NCBI GenBank assembly: GCA_023386495.1
Contig: JAEWJS010000105.1
Coordinates: 1-30,895, forward strand
Direction of reading: 5' to 3'
DNA: 30,895 nt
Source: Bacillota bacterium
Lineage (GTDB): Bacteria > Bacillota > Bacilli > Paenibacillales > Paenibacillaceae
The translations under genes and the position numbers were made by a program. The notes beneath the pieces were generated by a model. It worked only from the letters and a program-made list of their open reading frames with translations. It ran no database searches and was not told the DNA's origin. This document shows, one piece after another, positions 1 to 11,082 of the stretch; position 1 is the first letter of the stretch; every line of letters begins with the position of its first letter.

Positions 1-1392
1 GGCCCAGGCTGCGCCGGCGATGCCCAGCGCCGGCACGAGCGCGGCGTTAAGCGCTGCCTTGAGCAGCGCCGAGAGCAGCAGCAGCGCGGCGGCCAGACGC
101 GCGCGGCCGAGCCCTTGAAGCGCCGCAGCCGTGACGGCGCCGAGCGTACCCGCCCATGCGGCGGACACGACGATGGCTAACGTGCCTGTTGCGGCGCCGT
201 CAGCGTATAGCATCATATTGATCGGCCTGGCAAGCAGCAGCAGGCCAAGGCTCGCGGCGAGCCCCAGCGTCCACGCGAATCGCGCGGCCATCGCGGCTTG
301 CGCCGCTGCCGCCTGCATGCCCGCTTCGGCATCCCCGCCTCGGCCCGCTCCCCCTACGGCCTGCCGCTTCGATCTCGCGGCCGCCATGCCGGGCACCATC
401 GCGCCGGCAATCGCGCCGGCTGTCATCACGACGAGCGCCGTCAGCGGCTGGCCCCGGCTATATAGCCCGAACAGCGCCATCGCCTCTTGCGCCGCCAATC
501 CCTCTGCCGCCAGCAAGCCCGGTACCGTGAACGAATCGACGATGCCGGCGAGCGGCACGGCAATCGATGCGAGCGCAGCCGGCAGCCCGACCGCCGCCAG
601 CAGCCTCGCATCTGCCCCCAGCCTCGAGCGGCCTCTCTCGCGTACGGACGTCGCGGCAGCCTTCTCGACAGGCTGGCGGCTGCGATGCGCCTGCCAAGCG
701 CGCAGCATGACGGCCAGCCCGGCTGCGCCGCCGAATGCCGAGCCGAGCGTTGCGCCTGCGGCCAGCGCGCCGTCTCCCCAGCCCAGCTGCCAGCCGACGG
801 CGAGGAGGATCAGCATCGCGGCGACGCGTACAGCTTGCTCCGCTATCTGCGATGCCGCCGACGGTCCCATCTGCTCCAACCCTTGAAAATACCCGCGAAG
901 CGCGGCCAATACCGGCATGCACCAGAGCGCGATAGCCGACATGCGGATCGCCTGCGCGGCCTCCCTGTCGCCGATCCAGCCGGCGAACGTCTCCGCCCCG
1001 AACCACATCGCCGCGAAGCCGACGGCGCCTGTCACGCTCATGAGAAGGATCGCCGTCCGGATCAGCTGCCAACCCTCCGTACCCCGCCGTTCCCGCTCCG
1101 CCACGAGCATCGACAGCGCGACCGGAATGCCCGCCGACGCCAAGAACAGCAGCAGCTGGTAGAACGGATACACCGCGCTGTACAGGCCGAATACCCGGTC
1201 GCCGGCGATGTTTTGCAGCGGGATTTTCTGCAGGGTGCCGATCACCTTCGAGATAATCGCCGCGCCGCCTAGGAGCGCCGCCCCCCGTAGCCATCCTCCG
1301 CCGCCATCCCGCGTCTTGCCCGCCGCGGACAAGCCTGCCGCTGCCGTCTCCGCTTCTCCGCGCCGCGCCTCCGATTCCGTAATTCGCTTCAT
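1..1392 (-). CDS. MOP-family polysaccharide/lipid-linked precursor flippase, partial (YabM/SpoVB type)
   Basis: The minus strand is open without a stop from the ATG at 1392 to the window edge, giving 464 residues with the C-terminus missing. I translated it directly from the sequence. After a charged, glycine-rich N-terminal tail of about 33 residues comes a segment typical of the MATE-like MOP exporters (SpoVB, YabM, MurJ-like): GAAIISKVIGTLQKIPLQ, then YPFYQLLLFLASAGIPVALSM. Many Ala/Leu-rich membrane segments follow. Proteins of this group move lipid-linked sugars across the membrane for envelope or spore cortex synthesis. In B. subtilis yabM follows spoVT, as here. A GTG at 1407 is an alternative in-frame start; neither start has a clean Shine-Dalgarno site. 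The terminator after spoVT suggests a separate promoter or read-through. The exact substrate cannot be told from sequence. Confidence 0.85.
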   Translation of the reverse strand, partial: MKRITESEARRGEAETAAAGLSAAGKTRDGGGGWLRGAALLGGAAIISKVIGTLQKIPLQNIAGDRVFGLYSAVYPFYQLLLFLASAGIPVALSMLVAERERRGTEGWQLIRTAILLMSVTGAVGFAAMWFGAETFAGWIGDREAAQAIRMSAIALWCMPVLAALRGYFQGLEQMGPSAASQIAEQAVRVAAMLILLAVGWQLGWGDGALAAGATLGSAFGGAAGLAVMLRAWQAHRSRQPVEKAAATSVRERGRSRLGADARLLAAVGLPAALASIAVPLAGIVDSFTVPGLLAAEGLAAQEAMALFGLYSRGQPLTALVVMTAGAIAGAMVPGMAAARSKRQAVGGAGRGGDAEAGMQAAAAQAAMAARFAWTLGLAASLGLLLLARPINMMLYADGAATGTLAIVVSAAWAGTLGAVTAAALQGLGRARLAAALLLLSALLKAALNAALVPALGIAGAAWA

Positions 1393-1506
1393 CGCACCAT
1401 TCGTCACCGCCCGCTCATGTCTGCCTTTTCAGGCCCTAGGCATCCATTATACCCCATTATGCGCGCGGCGGTCCTCCTTTTGCATGCCAATGCCGCCCCT
1501 CACGGT

Positions 1507-1537
1507 AAAAAGGAGCTTCCGCATCCGCGAAAGCCCC
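1507..1537 (-). terminator. Rho-independent terminator after spoVT
   Basis: On the minus strand a 9-bp stem (GGGGCTTTC with GGAAGCTCC, two G-U pairs) encloses an 8-nt loop and is followed by five T. It lies 15 bases past the spoVT stop. Confidence 0.8.
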
Positions 1538-1552
1538 ATTATCGACTACAAG

Positions 1553-2095
1553 TTACTGCTCCATCTGTTTCGCAAGGAAGCCCGCTGCCGTCTCGGCCAT
1601 CTTGACTTCCATGTTCGCCATCGTCACGTTCTCTTCCTTGCTGACGAGAATAACTGCGCCGATCGGATCGCCGCCTGCAATAATCGGTGCCGCTACGAAC
1701 GACGTGTAGTCATCCGACGTGTCCTTCACCAGCTCGAACGATCCGCCGCCGGCTTCGGCAATCGGCTTGCGATTCTCCATGCACTGCTCCAGAATCGCCC
1801 CTACCGGCTTCTCCATGAACTCCTTCTTCGATGCGCCCGCCACCGCGATGATCGTATCCCGGTCGCAGATAATCGCCGTGTGTCCCGTGCTCTCGAATAA
1901 CGATTCTGCGTATTCCTTTGCGAAGTCGCCAAGCTCCCCGATCGGGGAATATTTCTTCAGGATCACTTCTCCGTCGCGATCGACGAATATTTCCAGCGGG
2001 TCGCCCTCTCTGATGCGCAGCGTACGGCGGATTTCCTTCGGAATAACCACACGTCCGAGATCATCGATACGGCGAACAATTCCAGTTGCTTTCAT
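1553..2095 (-). CDS. spoVT: Stage V sporulation protein T, forespore transcription regulator
   Basis: The 180-residue product starts MKATGIVRRIDDLGRVVIP, the AbrB-type swapped-hairpin DNA-binding domain (about residues 1-50). A GAF-like domain follows to the C-terminus (FAKEYAESLFESTGHTAIICDRD... SKEENVTMANMEVKMAETAAGFLAKQ). This two-domain layout and length are those of SpoVT, which modulates SigG-dependent genes in the forespore and affects spore coat and germination traits. The reading frame extends upstream to another ATG at 2197, but the ATG at 2095 matches the conserved family N-terminus and is preferred. A SigG-like promoter lies about 170 bases upstream and a terminator follows, so it is probably monocistronic. 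Confidence 0.95.
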   Translation of the reverse strand: MKATGIVRRIDDLGRVVIPKEIRRTLRIREGDPLEIFVDRDGEVILKKYSPIGELGDFAKEYAESLFESTGHTAIICDRDTIIAVAGASKKEFMEKPVGAILEQCMENRKPIAEAGGGSFELVKDTSDDYTSFVAAPIIAGGDPIGAVILVSKEENVTMANMEVKMAETAAGFLAKQMEQ

Positions 2096-2268
2096 GTCTA
2101 GATGCCCCACTTTCCTTGAAGATTGTGAATCGACTGGAGGAACGGCTTCTATCTCGTGTTCGTGAAGATTCTGCAGCTGGGAGTGCAAGGAGCACACGCG
2201 GGACGCCTCGATCCGTTCTGCCCGCTCCGGCGTTCAGCGCTCGCGGCGAGTGATAGCGAATCTGACCA

Positions 2269-2299
2269 TAGTATTCATCCCTACCCATTTTCTTATACG
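2269..2299 (-). promoter_or_regulatory. SigG-like promoter of spoVT
   Basis: On the minus strand CGTATA (2294-2299) and AATACTA (2269-2275) are separated by 18 bases. This fits the SigG pattern (TGAATA or GTATA, then CATACTA). B. subtilis spoVT is SigG-dependent, so site and gene agree. The implied leader is about 165 nt. The rest of 2096-2449 shows nothing I can identify. Confidence 0.65.
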
Positions 2300-2449
2300 C
2301 CGCTACCCCAGTGCGCCTAAGCAATTGGCCTGCGGTCGAGATGGATGCGCGGGCCGGCTTCCGCTTCTGCTGCCTTTAGAATGCCCCGACATTCGCGTTG
2401 CCACACTTCCCGTAATTTGGAGGAACCCCTACCTTAACAGCCGTGTACG

Positions 2450-2490
2450 CAAAAACGGCCTCAGTCCCGGAAATCCGGGACCAAGGCCGT
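2450..2490 (-). terminator. Rho-independent terminator after prsA
   Basis: On the minus strand an outer stem ACGGCCT/AGGCCGT and an inner stem TCCCGG/CCGGGA form one long hairpin followed by TTTTTG. It lies about 30 bases past the prsA stop. Confidence 0.9.
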
Positions 2491-2520
2491 CTACGAGATG
2501 CTATTGGGGCAATGCGTGCC

Positions 2521-3658
2521 TTATTCCTTGGCAGCGTCGCCTTCCGTGCCGGCTTCGGCACCGTTGCCTGCCGATTCGCCCGCGTCATTGCCTGCGTCGT
2601 TACCAGCGCCTTCAGCCGGCGTCTCTTCACCAGCAGGGGCTTCTTCCTTCGGAAGATCAACCTTGATCTCCAGCTTGTCTTGCTCTGCCATCATGTACTC
2701 GTTCAGCTTCGGATTCGCCAATGTCTCGCGGATCATCGACTTTTTCGCATCCGGCAGCTTGTCGTACGCCATCTCTTCACGCTTCTCGACCTTCATGACA
2801 TGGTAGCCGAACGAAGACTTGACCGGCTTGCCGATCTCGCCGATCGCTTGCGTGTTCGCAGCTTGCTTGAACTCCTCGACCCAGCCGCCGGCCTCCTTGT
2901 CTTCATACAAGCCGCCGGCTTCCTTCGAGCCGCCGTCGTCGGAGTACTCCTTCGCGAGCGCCGTCCAGTCGCCGCCTGCGTCCAGCTTCGCCTTCACTTC
3001 TTCGGCGCGCTTCAGTGCTTCATCCTCAGTGCGCAACTCTTCCTGCGTATTCGGATCGATCGTGCCGACCAGAATATGGCGAACGCTGACGACGTTGTAA
3101 TCCCCCGGCGCTTTGTCGAACTCCGCCTTGATCGCGTCGTCCTTCACTTCAGCCATGTAACCTTGGCGCTTGCGCTCGACAACCTCTTGCGCTTGCACGA
3201 GCAGATCGACGAATTTGCCCGCTTCGGCGCTCGTCAGACCGGATCTGTCCATCAGCTGTTTGAGGTCCTCCGCGCTCTCGCCATCCTTCAGCGCTTGCTC
3301 CAGCTGTCCAACGAACGTCTCGGAGCTCTCCTTCGCCAGCTTCTTATCTTCATCCGTAGCTTGCTTCGCGAATTCTTTGAATGTAATGTAGCGCTTCAGC
3401 TCCGATTCCTTGAAGCTCGGATCGATATACAGATACATCGCCGTCTGCGGATTCGTGATCTCCAGCATCGTGATGTATTTGTCGAATTCCTTCTGGCTTA
3501 CTTTGCCGCCGTCCTTATAGGTTGCGACAGCTTGTCCTTCTCCGGCGCCGGGCATCGCTGCCCCGCCGTCCTTCTTGCCGCCGCATGCGGCCGCCATCGT
3601 CACGACGAGCACCAGAACTACCGCTAATAGCGGTAGGCGCCGCCATGCCGATCCGCGT

Positions 3659-3672
<14 letters not shown>
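2521..3672 (-). CDS. prsA: PrsA-type foldase lipoprotein (parvulin peptidyl-prolyl isomerase)
   Basis: The 383-residue product has a basic N-terminus, a hydrophobic stretch (residues 13-25) and a lipobox-like site ending at Cys30 (MAAAC), so it is a predicted lipoprotein on the outer face of the membrane. A chaperone-like helical region follows, then a PpiC/parvulin domain at about residues 196-297 (VRHILVG ... AKEYSDDGGSKEAGGLYEDKEAGGW ... SSFGYHVMKVEKRE). The tail is an acidic, Gly/Ala/Asn/Glu-rich low-complexity stretch. PrsA helps exported proteins fold after Sec translocation. The ATG at 3672 has a strong site (AAAGGGG, 7-nt spacing); an in-frame upstream codon at 3708 lies deep in mfd. 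The gene overlaps the end of mfd by 14 bases, so the two are probably translationally coupled. A prsA-like gene between mfd and spoVT is not the B. subtilis order. Confidence 0.9.
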
Positions 3673-7201
<3,529 letters not shown>

Positions 7202-7219
7202 CTACTTTCTTATCGAAAG

Positions 7220-7405
7220 AGCCACTTGTGATCGCGATGTATTTCGAGAAGTTAATTCGACGTCGAATCTTGAACGCTGGCGCAATTTCCGGTGCTCACG
7301 TAGATCTGTCTACAAGCATATGCTTCCGATGTGCGTTTCCTACGGAAACGCTGGAGCTCCTCAATTGCTACCATCGTCCAACCTTCTCGGCGCTGACAAC
7401 TGGCC
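7220..7405 (-). repeat. TIR-bounded repeat element, copy A (upstream of mfd)
   Basis: About 186 bp bounded by imperfect inverted repeats (GCCACTTGTGA at the left, and the reverse complement of GCCAGTTGTCA at the right). The interior is closely similar to 15471-15620: shared blocks include GGTTGGACGATGGTAG, TGTAGACAGATCTAC and CCAGCGTTCAAGATTCGA on the minus strand. Relative to copy B it has about 43 extra bases holding two palindromes (AGCATATGCT; GCGTTTCC/GGAAACGC). A TATAAT (7406-7411) abuts its minus-strand upstream end. It ends 19 bases before the mfd start codon. No ORF of note lies inside. Confidence 0.7.
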
Positions 7406-7430
7406 ATTATAAATTTTATGTGCACACAGG

Positions 7431-7462
7431 AAAAAGAGCCTCGGCGACAGAAACGCCCAGGC
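7431..7462 (-). terminator. Rho-independent terminator between fin and mfd
   Basis: On the minus strand GCCTGGGCG and CGCCGAGGC form a 9-bp stem with one mismatch around a 7-nt loop, followed by TCTTTTT. It implies that mfd needs its own promoter, which would have to lie in or next to element A. Confidence 0.75.
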
Positions 7463-7541
7463 CGTAATCAGCGTCTATTGCGAGGCATGCCGGCTCGACA
7501 CATGGAATACTTCCCTTCTGGGAAGCCGTCCGTGTCATAGC

Positions 7542-7772
7542 TTACTGCAGCGGACTCTCCACCAGCAGCAATTCCGGATTGGCCTCCAACGCTTCGCGGC
7601 AATAGTCGCAGACGACCTTAACCGTCACATCGCCGTTCGCGTTATACGCTATTATATCGCTGCGCTCTTCGGGGGTCAAGGAATGGAAGCCTAGTCTCGT
7701 CTCGGTGAGATCGGACTGGTCCAGCGATCCGATCGACGTCCGGCAATGCCGGCAAACATAATTCACAGCCAT
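7542..7772 (-). CDS. fin: Anti-sigma-F factor Fin (YabK)
   Basis: The small protein (76 residues) carries two zinc-ribbon-like Cys pairs, CRHC (7-10) and CDYC (55-58), the hallmark of Fin. In B. subtilis Fin antagonises SigF in the forespore and helps the change from SigF to SigG. Gene order pth - fin - mfd is conserved. The ATG at 7772 has a strong AGGAGG with 7-nt spacing. Upstream at 7803-7812 the minus strand reads GGGCATACTG, a match to the SigF -10 pattern, but no convincing -35 is placed before it. Confidence 0.9.
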   Translation of the reverse strand: MAVNYVCRHCRTSIGSLDQSDLTETRLGFHSLTPEERSDIIAYNANGDVTVKVVCDYCREALEANPELLLVESPLQ

Positions 7773-7802
7773 TGTATGCCTCCTGATAATCCGGTATACC
7801 TC

Positions 7803-7812
7803 CAGTATGCCC
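7803..7812 (-). promoter_or_regulatory. Possible SigF -10 element for fin
   Basis: The minus strand reads GGGCATACTG, which fits the SigF -10 pattern GGNNANAMTR. The expected -35 (GYATA 15-16 bases upstream) is poor, so this rests on one half-site and on fin being a known SigF target in B. subtilis. Confidence 0.3.
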
Positions 7813-7826
7813 GGAATCAGGGAAAA

Positions 7827-8387
7827 CTAACGGTTATACTTTGCCATCGTCTCCTCATAGGGATGGGATAGCGCAAATTCGACCGCATCGCAGGCCGACT
7901 GCACCATCGCCGCAAGCGGCTCATGCTCCGCCTTGGGAAATGGGGACAGGACGTAATCCGCAATGTTCATGCCGGGTGCCGGACGCGAGATTCCCATGCG
8001 CACGCGGTTGAACGTCTGCGTACCGGTGTGCTGGATAATCGACTTGATGCCGTTGTGCCCGCCGGCGCTGCCTTGGTAACGCAGCCGAATGCGGCCGATC
8101 TCCGTATCCAGATCGTCATAGATGACGATCAGATCGTCAAGATTCGCCTTATAGTAGTCCATGAATGCGCGAATCGTCTCGCCGGAGAGATTCATATACG
8201 TCATCGGCTTCAGCAGATAGACCTTGGTTCCCTGCACATTGCCTTCGCCGACCAATGCCTTGAACTTGCTCTGGCTAACCGGGACGCCCCACCTGCGCGC
8301 CAGCTCGTCGACGGCCATGAATCCGACATTATGACGCGTCGACTGATAATTCGAGCCCGGGTTACCCAAGCCGACAATCCATTTCAT
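7827..8387 (-). CDS. pth: Peptidyl-tRNA hydrolase
   Basis: The 186-residue product begins MKWIVGLGNPGSNYQSTRHNVGF. It carries the two family signatures: GLGNPG, and the catalytic His in TRHNVG (His19). Downstream are KPMTYMNLSG, the DDLD segment and GSAGGHNGIKSI. The enzyme releases tRNA from peptidyl-tRNA that drops off ribosomes, in the cytoplasm, and is essential in most bacteria (spoVC in B. subtilis). The ATG has GAGGAG about 8 bases upstream. It precedes fin by 54 bases. On its upstream side an opposite-strand small gene separates it from rplY. Confidence 0.97.
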   Translation of the reverse strand: MKWIVGLGNPGSNYQSTRHNVGFMAVDELARRWGVPVSQSKFKALVGEGNVQGTKVYLLKPMTYMNLSGETIRAFMDYYKANLDDLIVIYDDLDTEIGRIRLRYQGSAGGHNGIKSIIQHTGTQTFNRVRMGISRPAPGMNIADYVLSPFPKAEHEPLAAMVQSACDAVEFALSHPYEETMAKYNR

Positions 8388-8495
8388 GCGGTATCTCTCC
8401 TCTTTCCCTATAAAAAATGAATATTCTTATAAAAATGTCGGCTTGCCTGCAACGATTGTTCGCTCTCAATGGTCATTATAGGGAGAGGTGATAAC

Positions 8496-8738
8496 ATGGT
8501 CAATGATATGTTGCCTGATTTGTTCGCCGATACGTGTGTTTATTACAACGGACAGCGGCTCACCGAAGACCGTCATTTTTACGATCATATCTTGCACGAT
8601 GTCCCTATCCAAGTCTACTTGGCGTCGGAGCATTGCGATGTCGGGTTTATCTCGCAATTCTGCAGTCGCTATGTGCATATTGCAGACTTACGCTACGAAC
8701 GCGATCGATTCACCTTCATATCCAGGCCGGGATATTAA
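8496..8738 (+). CDS. Small protein of unknown function
   Basis: I do not recognise this 80-residue product. The start is chosen by the site GGAGAGGTGATAAC directly before the ATG at 8496; an earlier in-frame ATG at 8469 lacks such a site. The protein is rich in Asp, Tyr, His and Arg, has no signal peptide or membrane segment, and reads as a globular cytosolic domain (YYNGQRLTEDRHFYDHIL ... FISQFCSRYVHIADLRYERDRFTF). It sits alone on the plus strand between pth and rplY and is followed within 25 bases by a strong hairpin. A minus-strand ORF of 70 codons over the same bases has no ribosome site, so I prefer this strand. Confidence 0.55.
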   Translation: MVNDMLPDLFADTCVYYNGQRLTEDRHFYDHILHDVPIQVYLASEHCDVGFISQFCSRYVHIADLRYERDRFTFISRPGY

Positions 8739-8759
8739 TTGCCGCGCTGCCATGCAGGA

Positions 8760-8795
8760 AAGCTGCCCCATCGCTCAAGAGCGGTGGGGCAGCTT
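8760..8795. terminator. Strong hairpin between convergent genes (rplY and small plus-strand gene)
   Basis: A perfect 11-bp stem AAGCTGCCCCA/TGGGGCAGCTT with an inner CGCTC/GAGCG stem. T-rich tails are poor on both sides (GTATTCT on plus, TTCC on minus), so it may be a weak or bidirectional terminator serving rplY (minus, stop 12 bases away) and the small plus gene. Confidence 0.65.
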
Positions 8796-8807
8796 GTATT
8801 CTAGCAG

Positions 8808-9461
8808 CTAAGCCTCGGTATTGACCTCTTCGTGCTGTGCTTCTCCCGCTCGAGAGGTTGCCTCAATCGATTCGACTTCCGCGTTCTCTGCCTCTTCCTC
8901 CGTCAGATCCTTCTGCGGCGCCAGGATCGTCACGACGACCAATTCCGGATCGGTACGCATCGTGACGCCTTGCGGCATCTTCAGATCGCCAGCGAGAATG
9001 TTCTCCCCGATCTGCAGGCTCGAGATATCGACGGCAATGACCTCCGGAATGCTGCCCGGCAGGCACTGAATCTCGAGCTCGTGAAGCATGGCTTGCACGA
9101 TGCCGCCTTCCCGGTCGCCCGGTGCCGTGCCGTGCAGCTCAAGACGGGCTTGCGTCCGAACGGCGCGGTTCATATCGATCTGGTGAAAATCGCAATGCAG
9201 CAAATGCCGGGACAGCGGATCGCGCTGCACGTCGGTCAGCATGACGGGCTGCGTGCCGATGGAAGGCACCGTCAGTTGGACGACGGCATTCGCATTGGAG
9301 CGAATTAGCTGCAGCAGTTCCTTCTCCTCGATCGCGATCGGCGTCGACTTGCCGATGTTCTTGCCGAACACGACACCCGGCACCTTGCCGCGATTGCGCA
9401 GCTGGCGAAGGTCGTTCTTCGTCTCAACGCGTCTTTCCTCTGCATGAATGGTAAGCGTCAT
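8808..9461 (-). CDS. rplY: 50S ribosomal protein L25 / general stress protein Ctc
   Basis: The 217-residue protein has the long TL5/CTC form. The N-terminal 5S-rRNA-binding L25 domain spans about residues 4-93 (LRQLRNRGKVPGVVFGK). The C-terminal beta domain follows (LPGSIPEVIAVDISSLQIGENILAGDLKMPQGV) with an acidic tail of about 35 residues. It binds 5S rRNA in the large subunit; in B. subtilis ctc is a SigB-controlled stress gene. I see no SigB promoter here. The ATG has AGAGGAGG with good spacing. It lies 60 bases after glmU; in B. subtilis prs sits between these two genes and is absent here. Confidence 0.95.
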   Translation of the reverse strand: MTLTIHAEERRVETKNDLRQLRNRGKVPGVVFGKNIGKSTPIAIEEKELLQLIRSNANAVVQLTVPSIGTQPVMLTDVQRDPLSRHLLHCDFHQIDMNRAVRTQARLELHGTAPGDREGGIVQAMLHELEIQCLPGSIPEVIAVDISSLQIGENILAGDLKMPQGVTMRTDPELVVVTILAPQKDLTEEEAENAEVESIEATSRAGEAQHEEVNTEA

Positions 9462-9521
9462 AAGGGAACCTCCTCTTGCCTTCTATCGATTCCCAATTAT
9501 TCTTGCCATTCCGCTCCGGGA

Positions 9522-10922
9522 TTAACCCTTGCTCGTACGCTCCTTCTTCGCCTTCGCGCGGGCACGGATTTTCTCCGCATAGCCTTCCTTGTTCACCTGG
9601 CGCTCGCGCGCGATCGCCAGATCATTGGCATCCACGTCATGCGTAATCGTCGAGCCTGCCACGACATAGGCGCCTTCGCCGATGCGGATCGGCGCAATCA
9701 GGTTGCTGTTGCTGCCGATGAAGGCATTGTCGCCGATCTCGGTCTTGAACTTGTTGTAGCCGTCATAGTTCACTGTGATGGCGCCGCAGCCGATATTGAC
9801 GTCCTTGCCTACTACGGCGTCGCCGATGTAGCTCAGATGCGACACCTTGCTCCCCTCGCCGAGCGTGGCATTCTTCAACTCGACGAAGTCGCCGATCTTG
9901 CAGCCCTTGCCCAGGATCGAGCCCGGTCTCAGGTTCGCATACGGCCCTACGCTGCATTCGTCGGATACACTCGCTTCCTGCAGCACGGAGTGCTTGATCG
10001 TGACGCCGTCCCCGATCACGGTATCCGTAATGTCCGCATTCGGTCCAATGATGCAATCCTGGCCGATCACCGTGTTGCCGCGCAGCACCGTGCCCGGATA
10101 GACGATCGTGTCCGAGCCGATCTTCACGCCTGCTTCGATATAAGCCGCCGCCGGGTCGATGAATGTCACGCCTTGGATGAGATGCTGCTTCACGATGCGC
10201 TTCCGCATCAGCGTCTCCGCCTCTGCCAGCGCGACGCGATCGTTGACGCCGATCGCCTCTGCAGGGTCACTCGTGCAGTACGCCTGCACCGTATCGCCTG
10301 CGGACTGCAGAATTCCGATGACGTCCGTCAGATAGTATTCGCCTTGCGCATTGTCATTCTTCACTTGCGCGAGCGCCGCGAACAGCTTGCGGTTGTCGAA
10401 GCAGTAGGTGCCGGCGTTGATTTCCGTGACGAGCAGCTCCTCTGCCGTGCAGTCCTTATGCTCGACGATGCGCTCCACCTTACCTGAACCGTCGCGAATG
10501 ATACGGCCAAGACCTGTCGGATCTGCAAAATGCGCCGTCAACAGCGTCACAGCCGCGCCGCTCGCTTCATGCGTGCTCAGCATGGCCTGAATCGTCTCCG
10601 ACGTGATCAGCGGCGTATCGCCATAGAGGACGATCGTGGTGCCTTCTTCCGAACCGATTGCTTGTTCCGCCTGCATGACCGCATGTCCGGTACCCAATTG
10701 CGGCGACTGCAGCACGCATTCCGCGCGCTCGCCAACATATCCTTGCACCGTCTCCGCACCATGTCCGACCACGACGACCGTCCGGCTGCAGCCGGCTTCC
10801 TCGACGGCATCCAGCACATGCCCGACCATCGGTTTGCCGCATACCTGGTGCAGCACCTTATACAGCTTCGACTTCATCCGCTTGCCCTGCCCAGCCGCAA
10901 GCACAATCGCCATCTTATTCAT
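9522..10922 (-). CDS. glmU: Bifunctional GlmU: GlcN-1-P acetyltransferase / GlcNAc-1-P uridyltransferase
   Basis: The 466-residue protein has the usual length. The N-terminal pyrophosphorylase domain begins with the nucleotide-binding signature LAAGQGKRMKSKLYKVLH (about 8-25). The C-terminal left-handed beta-helix of hexapeptide repeats starts near residue 250 (GVTFIDPAAAYIEAGVKIGSDTIVYPGTVLRG), with the acetyltransferase segment NYDGYNKFKTEIGDNAFIGSNSNLIAP. It makes UDP-GlcNAc for peptidoglycan and wall polymers in the cytosol. The ATG at 10922 is preceded by GGGAGG at rather long spacing (12 nt). It follows spoVG, from which it is separated by a symmetrical terminator, so it needs its own promoter. 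I found no convincing one in 10923-11040. Confidence 0.97.
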   Translation of the reverse strand: MNKMAIVLAAGQGKRMKSKLYKVLHQVCGKPMVGHVLDAVEEAGCSRTVVVVGHGAETVQGYVGERAECVLQSPQLGTGHAVMQAEQAIGSEEGTTIVLYGDTPLITSETIQAMLSTHEASGAAVTLLTAHFADPTGLGRIIRDGSGKVERIVEHKDCTAEELLVTEINAGTYCFDNRKLFAALAQVKNDNAQGEYYLTDVIGILQSAGDTVQAYCTSDPAEAIGVNDRVALAEAETLMRKRIVKQHLIQGVTFIDPAAAYIEAGVKIGSDTIVYPGTVLRGNTVIGQDCIIGPNADITDTVIGDGVTIKHSVLQEASVSDECSVGPYANLRPGSILGKGCKIGDFVELKNATLGEGSKVSHLSYIGDAVVGKDVNIGCGAITVNYDGYNKFKTEIGDNAFIGSNSNLIAPIRIGEGAYVVAGSTITHDVDANDLAIARERQVNKEGYAEKIRARAKAKKERTSKG

Positions 10923-11040
10923 CCCGTTATTTGCCTCCCGCTCCTCGGCCCAAGGCCGTATCTTTATGTTCTTTGCTTTGCATAGAACTATATCATATTT
11001 AACGACGCTTCTGCATCGCGATCACAACTAGGCCCTACAT

Positions 11041-11071
11041 AAGAAAAGAGAGCCGAAGGCTCTCTTTTCTT
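11041..11071. terminator. Symmetrical terminator between spoVG and glmU
   Basis: A perfect 14-bp inverted repeat (AAGAAAAGAGAGCC, loop GAA, GGCTCTCTTTTCTT) lies 12 bases past the spoVG stop. The A- and T-rich arms make it usable on either strand. Confidence 0.85.
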
Positions 11072-11082
11072 AATAAAACCCA

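Noticed and set aside
458..1294. 278-codon minus-strand ORF rich in Arg and Gly
   Set aside because: It is an out-of-frame shadow of the flippase gene; the correct frame has no stop before the window edge and reads as a membrane protein.
2443..3627. 394-codon plus-strand ORF opposite prsA
   Set aside because: Antisense shadow of a gene with clear PrsA domains; Leu/Arg-rich composition typical of reverse frames in GC-rich DNA.
8466..8678. 70-codon minus-strand ORF
   Set aside because: It lacks a ribosome site and overlaps the plus-strand ORF that has one.
9444..10487. 347-codon plus-strand ORF opposite glmU
   Set aside because: Antisense shadow of glmU; His/Arg/Asp-rich sequence with no recognisable fold.
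10923..11040. SigA promoter for glmU (TATGAT near 10990)
   Set aside because: No -35 at acceptable distance; left out of the feature list.
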